A stretch of DNA of 48,413 bases from Pseudomonadales bacterium. Its GTDB lineage: Bacteria > Pseudomonadota > Gammaproteobacteria > Pseudomonadales > Azotimanducaceae. The stretch's first letter is position 1. Each line of letters begins with the position of its first letter. Below the pieces are notes generated by a model. It did not search any database and was not told the origin of the DNA. It saw only the letters and a list, made by a program, of their open reading frames with translations. Both the position numbers and the translations under genes were made by a program. The stretch lies in NCBI GenBank assembly GCA_016763855.1, contig JAESSY010000106.1, positions 1-48,413 on the forward strand. The letters are read 5' to 3'. Below, one piece after another: positions 8,903 to 17,400 of this stretch.

Positions 8903-10756
8903 TTATTCAGAAGTTGACATGTCATCGTAGGGGTTATCAACCTGAAGATTGATACTTTGCCTCAATCCGGGGATGGTAATTTTGTCCGAATCGATTTTTA
9001 ATTCCTTGCCGTCAACAACGCCGACTCCGAATTTGTAAATTAAATTGTTTTCCCCTGCATTCGTTTTCTCGTCATACTCTCTAATTTTTTCCTTAACGGA
9101 TTCATTAATCCCCTGCCATTGAGAAAGAGATTGTTTGCCATGCTTTTTCGTCATCATATTCTTAACAACATCAGGAGATAAAATAGCTGCCGTCGCATTA
9201 TTGCCGCCAAACCCTTTGGTGTTAATAAAGCAGGCATCAATTTGTTTTGGGTCCACCTCTTTATGATCGAGCAATATATCAAGATGGCTGTGATGAACGT
9301 CATCGGCGATTTGATCTACGGTGTTGATACCTGGAATGATACCGTGCTCCCAGGTACCCAATGTTGCTACTATCTGATCCCCGGACGCTGTCGCGAGAGA
9401 ATGACCAAGGTAGGCCTTGATACCGGCTACGGGCATTTTTTTAGCACCAAAGACTTTCGCTAACTCATTTAAGATATGAGATTCCGTCACCCTGTTTTGA
9501 GGTGTGCTGGTACCGTGTGCCTGGATATAAGATCGCGCTTTTACGGCATCTTCCCCAAGAATAGAACGAACGACGCCCATGGCTTTTCCCATCGTGACAT
9601 AGTTACCGATGCCTGGGCCGGGTATCGACTTTTTAAATCCATCTGCATTGACAAAAACATCTGCAATGCCGCCATAAATATTGGTGCCCATTTCCAAAGC
9701 AAGTTCATCGTCAAAGAGAATGATAAATTGTGAAGATTCAGAAAGCGTAAAACCGCAGTTTTCACCAAAGGGACGACAAGCTCTGGCATGATCAGTTGCG
9801 CCTTCTCTGTTATCAAGTTTGTTTAGGTTGTGATCTTCGGCCAAAGCTCCCATGGTGCGATATCCTTCTATAACCTCTGGCGTAATGGGCGCCTCACTCG
9901 CACCAACTAGTACTGCCCGAGATTTTCCTGATCGTATATCAAAGATGCCCTGGCGGAGATTGTAGAGGAAAGTAGCGCAAGCACCGATATTCGCGCCGGT
10001 TGTACCCACACTTCCTAGAATATAAGCATTAACAAAATCAGCAGTCATTTCTGCCAAACTTAAGGCGCAATTTTTTGAGCTGACTCTTTTGCCTAATAAG
10101 GAAGATTGCAACATGCCACCTGCTCCGTTGAGATCAAGTTGTCCCATCGCACTGCTGGCATAAACAGAAATTTGATCTGCAGGAATTTTTTGTCTTACGT
10201 CGTTCCATTGTATGCCAAGAGAATTCAGCGCGTCGGATGCAGCATAGACAGTGAGTTGTAATCCCCGTGGATGATTCCGTGCTTGATAGAGTTTTTCGGG
10301 TTCAAAGCCGCTAGGAAGTTGGCCTGCAGACTGTACCTTCGATATTCTATGATCAGGAAATAGGATTTCCATATCTTGGTCGATTGTGATCTGTACTAAG
10401 GCATGGGTAATTTCTTTTATAGTCCAACCTGGTGGAATATTCCTGGGTAGTTCCTTGCGTTTAATCTGAAAGGTCAGTTTTTTGTCTTGTGTACCCTTGA
10501 GCTGTGCTGTTTTGTTGATACGTATTGCGGATGGATCGAAGAGGTTATTTTCAATTTTACGAACCAGCGTATGATCCAATATGTATTCTTTGTCGATGGC
10601 TTGCAGGTTCATGAGAGATGCAAGGCTTTGGTAAGTCGAATCTGCTAGCGTGGTATCAATTCGGTCGATAACCATGCGGCGATAACCGTGGTGACCAGAA
10701 CTTCTACCGGCGGGATTAATACCCCCGAATCCGACGATGACAGGCAGGCGCGACAA
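8903..10756 (-). CDS. fabY: Beta-ketoacyl-ACP synthase, FabY type
   Basis: The 617-residue protein opens MSRLPVIVGFGGINPAGRSS, which I recognise from the Pseudomonas FabY group. It has a thiolase-fold Cys-His-His set: ATFLYN preceded by the nucleophile in IGACATF, then QAHGTSTPQNRVTE and YLGHSLATASG. It is longer than FabB or FabF (about 410) because of an N-terminal extension of roughly 200 residues. FabY starts fatty acid synthesis by condensing acetyl-CoA with malonyl-ACP, replacing FabH. The start is TTG, preceded by AAGGAG at ideal spacing. No ATG fits the family N-terminus. The thiolase gene lies 137 bases upstream on the same strand. Confidence 0.88.
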   Translation of the reverse strand: MSRLPVIVGFGGINPAGRSSGHHGYRRMVIDRIDTTLADSTYQSLASLMNLQAIDKEYILDHTLVRKIENNLFDPSAIRINKTAQLKGTQDKKLTFQIKRKELPRNIPPGWTIKEITHALVQITIDQDMEILFPDHRISKVQSAGQLPSGFEPEKLYQARNHPRGLQLTVYAASDALNSLGIQWNDVRQKIPADQISVYASSAMGQLDLNGAGGMLQSSLLGKRVSSKNCALSLAEMTADFVNAYILGSVGTTGANIGACATFLYNLRQGIFDIRSGKSRAVLVGASEAPITPEVIEGYRTMGALAEDHNLNKLDNREGATDHARACRPFGENCGFTLSESSQFIILFDDELALEMGTNIYGGIADVFVNADGFKKSIPGPGIGNYVTMGKAMGVVRSILGEDAVKARSYIQAHGTSTPQNRVTESHILNELAKVFGAKKMPVAGIKAYLGHSLATASGDQIVATLGTWEHGIIPGINTVDQIADDVHHSHLDILLDHKEVDPKQIDACFINTKGFGGNNATAAILSPDVVKNMMTKKHGKQSLSQWQGINESVKEKIREYDEKTNAGENNLIYKFGVGVVDGKELKIDSDKITIPGLRQSINLQVDNPYDDMSTSE

Positions 10757-10762
10757 ACAGAT

Positions 10763-10768
10763 CTCCTT
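10763..10768 (-). promoter_or_regulatory. Ribosome binding site that fixes a TTG start of fabY
   Basis: On the minus strand AAGGAG lies six bases upstream of the TTG at 10756. This supports TTG initiation and the MSRLPVIVGFGG N-terminus. Confidence 0.75.
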
Positions 10769-10893
10769 AAAATTAGTTGCTTTGGCTAGTTCAGCTAGGG
10801 TCGAGAATGCAAGTAAGAGTGTAAGTAAGGGTACAAATGCTAGCTTATCACGCCCACTGACTGGTTACTTCGGTGGATTGCCAATGAGATGCA

Positions 10894-12072
10894 CTAATCC
10901 ACCAATTCAATCGCAATAGCGGTTGCTTCACCTCCGCCTATGCAAAGTGCAGCGACGCCTTTCTTTTTCCCCTGTCTTTTTAAGGCATGCATCAATGTCA
11001 CGATAACGCGAGAACCTGTGGAACCAATGGGATGGCCCTGGGCGCAGGCACCACCAAAAACATTCACTTTTTCAGGGTCCAGATTCAGATCTTTGATAGC
11101 AATCATAGTGACCATAGCAAAGGCTTCATTAATCTCAAATAAGTCTACATCTTCAATAGACCAAGCTACTTTATCCAATAATTTTTCAATGGCGCCAACG
11201 GGTGCGATGGTGAACTCTGATGGCTGTCTTGAATTTGTTGTATGACCAAGAATTTTAGCGATCGGACTTAAATTATTTAACTTTATAGCTTCACCGCTCG
11301 CGAGTACCAGCGCTGATGCGCCATCTGAAATTGAAGATGCATTGGCGGCAGTGACAGTGCCATCGATTTTAAACGCAGGTCGTAATTTCGGAATTTTCTC
11401 AAAGTTGGCTTTCCCCGGTTGCTCATCGACTGAAATTGTTGATTCACCTTTTCGGGTCTTTACGGTGACTGAGACGGTTTCGGCTTCTAGATCCCCATTA
11501 CTAATCGCATTTTGAGCTCGCTGTAGAGATTGGATAGCAAAAGCATCCATATCTTCTCGCGTCATTTGGTATTTGTCAGCCATGTCCTGAGCAAAGGTAC
11601 CCATTAATTGGCCTGTTTTTGCGTCTTCCAAGCCATCAATAAACATGGAGTCGAGTACTTGGTTATGTCCCATTCGATAACCGGCTCGCGCTTTGGGCAT
11701 AAGATAGGGTGTATTGGTCATGCTTTCCATTCCGCCGCTAACCATGATGTCATTTGTACCGGCTTTGATTAAGTCATGGGCCAACATGGTTGCTTTCATC
11801 CCGGAGCCGCAGAGTTTGTTGATTGTGGTTGCGCCAGACGAAACCGGAATGCCTGCATCGATTGCAGCTTGCCTGGCTGGGCCTTGTTTTAAGCCACCCG
11901 ATAGTACACAGCCCATTATAATCTCTTCAATCTTGTCTGCCTCCAAGCCGCTGCGGCTAATGGCTTCTTTGATTGCAATGCTACCCAGCTCTGGCGCGGT
12001 CAAACTTGCTAATTCTCCTTGAAATCCTCCCATGGGGGTTCGGGCTCCGCTGACGATGTAGATATTGCTCAT
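10894..12072 (-). CDS. Acetyl-CoA C-acyltransferase (thiolase)
   Basis: This is a thiolase of 392 residues, the usual length. The nucleophilic cysteine is in NKLCGSGMKA. The C-terminal His and Cys are in GGACAQGHPIGSTGSR and ALCIGGGEATA. NEAFAMV is also present. It condenses two acetyl-CoA to acetoacetyl-CoA or cleaves 3-ketoacyl-CoA. Sequence alone suggests the biosynthetic acetyl-CoA acetyltransferase (AtoB/PhaA) group, but no phaB or hydroxyacyl-CoA dehydrogenase lies nearby to confirm this. It is divergent from the MaoC-like gene, with about 150 bases between them. Confidence 0.92.
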   Translation of the reverse strand: MSNIYIVSGARTPMGGFQGELASLTAPELGSIAIKEAISRSGLEADKIEEIIMGCVLSGGLKQGPARQAAIDAGIPVSSGATTINKLCGSGMKATMLAHDLIKAGTNDIMVSGGMESMTNTPYLMPKARAGYRMGHNQVLDSMFIDGLEDAKTGQLMGTFAQDMADKYQMTREDMDAFAIQSLQRAQNAISNGDLEAETVSVTVKTRKGESTISVDEQPGKANFEKIPKLRPAFKIDGTVTAANASSISDGASALVLASGEAIKLNNLSPIAKILGHTTNSRQPSEFTIAPVGAIEKLLDKVAWSIEDVDLFEINEAFAMVTMIAIKDLNLDPEKVNVFGGACAQGHPIGSTGSRVIVTLMHALKRQGKKKGVAALCIGGGEATAIAIELVD

Positions 12073-12223
12073 TTTTTTGCTTCCTAAAAGTATTCAATAT
12101 TCGAGTTTGGATCCTATTTTAGAGGCCACAGGAAATCAATCTATTCATCTTTAAAGTGACGCTGCTGGGTCTAGGATTCCTGTGATATGCTCCCCCTATA
12201 TTGAACTACTTAGGAGCGTAAAA

Positions 12224-12705
12224 ATGACAACTAAAGCAGAAGCAGCACTGGAGATATTTAATTCATACATGGGAGAAGAGGAAGGGGTCGGAGATTGGTT
12301 TGAAGTCGATCAGGATCGGATTAACCTCTTTGCTGATGCCACCATGGATCATCAGTTCATTCATATTGATCCAGAGAAGGCAGCAGAGTTTTCGCCCTAC
12401 AAAGTAACGATCGCTCACGGTTTTTTGACACTGTCCTTGATCGTCCATTTGGGAGCCAGTATTGCGCCGAAAAACCCGAAGCACTTGAAGGCGTATATAT
12501 GGGCGTGAACTATGGATTAGATAAAGTTCGATTTCCTGCGCCTGTTTTAGTTAATGCTAAGCTTCGTGCTCGTCATCGTCTTGTTGGTGCGGATCTAAAA
12601 GATCCAAATACCATACAATTAAAACGACAGGTGACGATTGAAGTTGAAGGAGGAGAAAAGCCTGTTTGTGTTGCTGAATCTCTGGTTCGATTAATGTATG
12701 GATAA
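12224..12705 (+). pseudogene. MaoC-like (R)-specific enoyl-CoA hydratase, split by a frameshift
   Basis: The first part, starting at ATG 12224 with AGGAG at 12212-12216, reads through DWFEVDQDRINLFADATMDHQFIHIDPEKA and TIAHGFLTLSL, the MaoC/NodN hotdog motif with catalytic Asp and His. It then hits a stop at 12508. The rest of the fold (GVYMGVNYGLDKVRFPAPVLVNAKLRA to LVRLMYG) continues in the -1 frame to 12705. The switch must lie around 12463-12485, next to a run of five A residues, and equals loss of one base. The two halves joined give about 160 residues, a normal MaoC length. Either the gene is broken, or the sequence has a one-base error. A programmed frameshift is less likely because no canonical slippery heptamer is visible. 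Confidence 0.8.
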
Positions 12706-12767
12706 AGGAAGTCGGTGTAAATAACCGATTTCATTTCCGATAAGTTAAGTTGGTAGGGTCGTTTAAA

Positions 12768-14291
12768 ATGACGGTAATCACTAAGCAAGATCTCATACAA
12801 AGTATTGAAGATTCACTTCAATACATTTCGAGCTATCATCCGCCGGATTTTATCAAAGCGCTGAACGAGGCTTACGAAAGAGAAGAATCCAGTGCGGCAA
12901 AAGATGCCATGGCGCAAATCATCATTAACTCGCGCATGTGTGCTGAAGGCAGGCGTCCTATTTGTCAGGACACGGGTATCGTCAATGTTTTTATATCCGT
13001 TGGCATGGATGTGAGATTTGAAACTGATCAATCCCTTGAAGACATGATTAATGAGGGTGTTCGTCGCGCTTATTTATCCCCGGATAATATATTGCGTGCG
13101 TCCGTACTTGCGGACCCGGCAGGCAGGCGAGTCAATACGAAGGATAATACGCCAGCGGTCATTCACACTGAGCTAGTACCAGGCGACAAGGTTGAAGTTC
13201 GTGTTGCTGCGAAAGGGGGGGGCTCTGAAGCTAAATCCAAGTTAGTGATGTTAAATCCTTCTGACAGCGTCGTAGATTGGGTACTGAAAACCGTACCGAC
13301 CATGGGCGCAGGTTGGTGTCCGCCGGGTATGTTGGGTATCGGCATCGGCGGTACTGCAGAAAAAGCAGTGTTAATGGCCAAGCGTTCTCTTATGGATCCT
13401 ATTGATATTCATGAGCTTCAAGCACGAGGTCCAAGTTCAACAACGGAAGAATTGCGACTAGAGCTGTTCGAGAAGGTTAATCAGCTAGGCATTGGCGCTC
13501 AAGGCTTAGGCGGTTTGACGACAGTGCTCGATATCAAAGTTATGGATTTTCCAACCCATGCCGCCAACCTACCTGTCGCCATGATCCCCAATTGTGCCGC
13601 AACCCGACACGCTCATTTTGTATTAGATGGTAATGGTTCCGCAGACCTGCCGGTTCCAAAGCTCGAAGATTGGCCAAAAATTACTTGGGAAGCCGGTCCA
13701 AATTCAAGGCGCGTTAACCTTGATAGCGTCACAAAAGAAGAGCTTAGCACCTGGAAAACAGGTGAGACCTTGTTGTTGTCAGGCAAAATGCTAACCGGCC
13801 GTGATGCGGCGCACAAACGCATAAGAGAATTGTATGCGGCAGGAGAAGAGCTGCCAAATGGTGTTGATTTAAAAGGAAAATTCATCTATTACGTGGGGCC
13901 AGTTGATCCCGTGCGGGAAGAAATTGTTGGCCCTGCAGGACCTACTACCGCAACCAGAATGGATAGTTTCACCGATATGATGCTCGAAAAGACAGGGCTA
14001 TTCGGCATGATTGGTAAAGCCGAAAGAGGACCCCTCGCTATCGAATCTATTAAAAAGCACAAAGCGGTCTATTTGATGGCAGTAGGCGGGGCTGCATTTC
14101 TAGTTTCCAAAGCCATTAAAAAGTCTCGGGTGATTGCATTCCCTGAACTCGGTATGGAAGCCATTCATGAATTTGAGGTGGAAGATATGCCAGTGACGGT
14201 GGCAGTTGATGTTGAAGGCGACTCTGTGCACATTTCAGGGCCGAAAATTTGGCGATCAAAGATCGGAAAGCTATCACTTGCGGAAATTTAA
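12768..14291 (+). CDS. fumA: Fumarate hydratase, class I (iron-sulfur)
   Basis: The 507-residue protein has the single-chain class I fumarase layout. The three cluster cysteines appear in PICQDTG, GWCPPGMLGIG and IPNCAATRHAHF, at spacing that agrees with characterised class I enzymes. The C-terminal beta domain has GPVDPVREEIVGPAGPTTATRMD and KAERGP. It interconverts fumarate and malate in the TCA cycle using a [4Fe-4S] cluster. The frame extends to a TTG at 12750. I prefer ATG 12768, which gives MTVITKQDL. Related L-tartrate dehydratases share this fold, but the fused alpha-beta chain and full motif set favour fumarase. Confidence 0.94.
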   Translation: MTVITKQDLIQSIEDSLQYISSYHPPDFIKALNEAYEREESSAAKDAMAQIIINSRMCAEGRRPICQDTGIVNVFISVGMDVRFETDQSLEDMINEGVRRAYLSPDNILRASVLADPAGRRVNTKDNTPAVIHTELVPGDKVEVRVAAKGGGSEAKSKLVMLNPSDSVVDWVLKTVPTMGAGWCPPGMLGIGIGGTAEKAVLMAKRSLMDPIDIHELQARGPSSTTEELRLELFEKVNQLGIGAQGLGGLTTVLDIKVMDFPTHAANLPVAMIPNCAATRHAHFVLDGNGSADLPVPKLEDWPKITWEAGPNSRRVNLDSVTKEELSTWKTGETLLLSGKMLTGRDAAHKRIRELYAAGEELPNGVDLKGKFIYYVGPVDPVREEIVGPAGPTTATRMDSFTDMMLEKTGLFGMIGKAERGPLAIESIKKHKAVYLMAVGGAAFLVSKAIKKSRVIAFPELGMEAIHEFEVEDMPVTVAVDVEGDSVHISGPKIWRSKIGKLSLAEI

Positions 14292-14329
14292 AGTCTATTA
14301 GAATCAATTGCTTATAAGGCGAATTTTGT

Positions 14330-14348
14330 GTTCTTTCATTGAAAGAAC
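14330..14348. repeat. Perfect inverted repeat upstream of the carboxylase gene
   Basis: GTTCTTTCA and TGAAAGAAC flank a single central base. A one-base loop makes this a better protein-binding palindrome than a terminator. No T-run follows. Confidence 0.6.
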
Positions 14349-14418
14349 AGAGGCTTTGCGTTACATTAGCGGTTTTGAACTCTGTCTATATTTCAGGGTC
14401 AAATCCCTTGGATAATGT

Positions 14419-14435
14419 GTCGCGAATATCGCGAC
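14419..14435. promoter_or_regulatory. Inverted repeat just downstream of a -10-like hexamer
   Basis: GTCGCGA and TCGCGAC are separated by ATA. The site ends 25 bases before the carboxylase ATG and follows a GATAAT hexamer at 14411-14416. It could be an operator near the transcription start or a small leader hairpin. Confidence 0.55.
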
Positions 14436-14460
14436 CGATAACAATTGGAAATAAAAGATT

Positions 14461-17400
14461 ATGGGGCCAGATCAATCCTCTGTTGACCAACTCTACTTAA
14501 TAGCAGAAAGCCTTGCTCAAGACTTTTCTCTCTTCCCGCAAAAAGATAGTTCAGCTGTTATTGATGGTTTGCTTAATGATAAGCAAATCGAGGCTGAAGT
14601 TGAGCGCTTACGGAGCATGGATGTGGACGCCTATATTGCGGCAACGGTGTCCCCCGGTGAAGAGGCTTCGAGGCCTGGCGCAAAAGAAATTATTAGATCG
14701 TTAGGCGTACCTGTTTTTAATGAAAAACAAGAGGGACCTTATTACGCCTCCGAAATTGAATTGGTCATTGATGGGGCGACACGCCGGATTGGCTTGATTA
14801 CTCAAGACAGAGCTTATGCTTCAGGTGTGTGGGGTCCGGAGCACCATAATTTGGCCGCAGAGGCGGCAGTAGATTTCGCGGTTAGATCCATGCCTATTGT
14901 TTGTATGATCGATACTCCGGGTGCCGACGGTAACGAGATAGCCAATGCTAACAACCAGGCTCACTCGATTTCGAGACTTATTGCTGAGCTTTGCAATGTC
15001 GACGTACCTACTATTGGTATTGTTATTGGACAAGGATATTCTGGTGGTGCTATACCCTTAGCTGCCGGCAACGTGCTTCTTTCTCTTCGGACAGGTGTGT
15101 TCAATACTATTCATCCCAAAGGTCTTGCGAGTCTTGTTAGGCGTTACAATTTATCTTGGCAGGAGTGTGCACAATCTGTTGGTGTTTCTTCTTATGAGCT
15201 ATATAAGCAAGGTAATATTGATGGTGTGATAGATTATGATCCCGGCGAGAGCGCTAAGGTTCATAATCTAAAACATGCCATAATTTCTGCAATTCTTTCA
15301 GTTGAGCAAAGGACCCGAGAATTTGTTGGGGAACATCCTGAAATTCTCGATCATTATCGAAGAAACATCAATCGATATTTAAATCCAACTAAATCACTCT
15401 CTGCAGTGCACGCCAGTTCTTCCCTTAAACTTCGTTCAACCCCTACTGATTATCCGAATATTTTTGGCGTAGCGTTTCGATATTTACGTTATCTAGGATT
15501 GCGAAGAAGAATCAGAAGTATTACCGAGACTCAGTACGGTCGTTTGGCAAGCAGCGAAATTCCGGAAGGAGAGTTATTACAACGGATTCACAGAGAGCGA
15601 AGAACAGCTTTTTTAGGGTGGTTACTTGATCCTGACAAAATTCTATATGAAGACGTACTCAATAAGGCCTGGAAAAAATATTCGGATAAAAAGGCGGCAG
15701 TGGGTGATGAGCGAGGTCGAATTGCACAGTTAATTTTTGGTGAGCCAAGCAAAAATTATGAAACCGCCAAGCGAGATATTTGCCTTTATAGCGGATTACA
15801 TCTTTATAACCGTTGGAAATCCAGCGCGAAAGATAACTTACTAGCCTTGATTAATCATATGGGCGATCAAGAAACGAATAATTATCTCCTCAACATTAGC
15901 GATATAAAAGATGTAAAGGCGCTACTGAGAGCCATGGCAGATTCAGAAGATGCCTTTGTATCTATGCTGAAAGGTCGCTTCACTCATGAAGGTAAAAAAT
16001 TATTAGGTAAGGATTATATTTCCAGTAAAACAGCAGATTTCCTTTCTATGCAACTAGCCTCAGAACTCAACCTTATGATGGAGAGTGTCAATCTATATGA
16101 TGCTGACCTGTTAACAGGTCAGTCTCTGTCTGATTTTTCTCAAAGATTGATTGTCGCCCAAGACCAGAATCACAAGCCCATTAAATTGAATCGACGTTTG
16201 CTCGAAGACACCTTGTGGACTTACATCAGCAGAAAGTCAGATAACCAGGAGCAAAAGACGGATCAGGATAGAACGATTCTTGATGTAATCTTGGAGAAAG
16301 ACTTGAAAGAAGAATTTGTGCTTGAGTGTCAGAATCTGATTATATTCGGCGCTGTTTACGACAACCTTGTTGTAGATCTCGCATCTCTTGCGAGGCAAGC
16401 TCATGAATCCCGCACACTGTCCATAGATTTTGTGTCTAGTTTGTTAGATCGGTCTATCCAGTCTTTGCTTACACAGCCAGGTTTTGAAGAAATTGGAAGC
16501 GACGAAATTAAGAATCGATTTTCGACCTGGATAGAAGATCTCACCTCTCATAAGTCCAGTGCGTCTTTTCTTAAATCCGTTGAAGAATGGATGCGAGTTG
16601 TCCATAAGGATAAATCCGACACCCTCTTTGTTGTTATTAGCTTTTTCTTTGAAAAGTTATTGCCGGAGTATTATGAAGCTAATCGAGGTGGAAAAGCTTA
16701 TGAAGGTAAAGTTGAGCCGGTAAGAATTGGCCGAAGGAAAGATTTTTGGAATCGTCTGACAATTGCTTATCGTGATTTATTGTTCCATGAAGTTTTGACT
16801 AAAGAGAAGCGTAAGAAACGAACCAATTATGAAACTTTGATAGAACGCTATGTTGACAATTTTGAAGCATTAAATGGAGACTTGTTGTCTGCAAATCCTG
16901 TGGCCTTTCCGACCTTTAGGCCATCGATTGAATCGGCCCTTAAAAATAATATCCGCCCCCATGGTTTAGTCACCGGCATTGGTGATTTTAAAACAGAAAA
17001 AGGATCATATCGTGTCGGGCTAGTGTTACCTAACGTCGCGTTCCAAGCTGGATCAATTGATAATTCAGACTGTGTCCGTTTTTGTAAGCTATTGGTTGAA
17101 TGTGCGATTCGAAATTTACCCGTTATCTGCTTCGTATCCTCTGGTGGTATGCAAACTAAAGAAGGTGCCGCCGCATTGTTTACAATGGCGGTTGTGAATG
17201 ATCGCATCACGAGATTCATTCGTGACAATGATCTGCCTATTATTATGTTTGGTTACGGTGACTGTACTGGTGGTGCACAAGCAAGCTTTGTCACCCATCC
17301 ACTTGCTCAAACCTATTATATGAGTGGCACCAGCATGCCCTTTGCCGGGCAAACGGTTATTTCATCAAACTTACCTTTCACTTGTTTGCTTAGCAACTAT

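Noticed and set aside
12460-12490. Programmed -1 frameshifting in the MaoC-like gene
   Set aside because: The site is G-AAA-AAC, not a canonical slippery heptamer, and I saw no clear downstream structure. A mutation or sequencing error is simpler.
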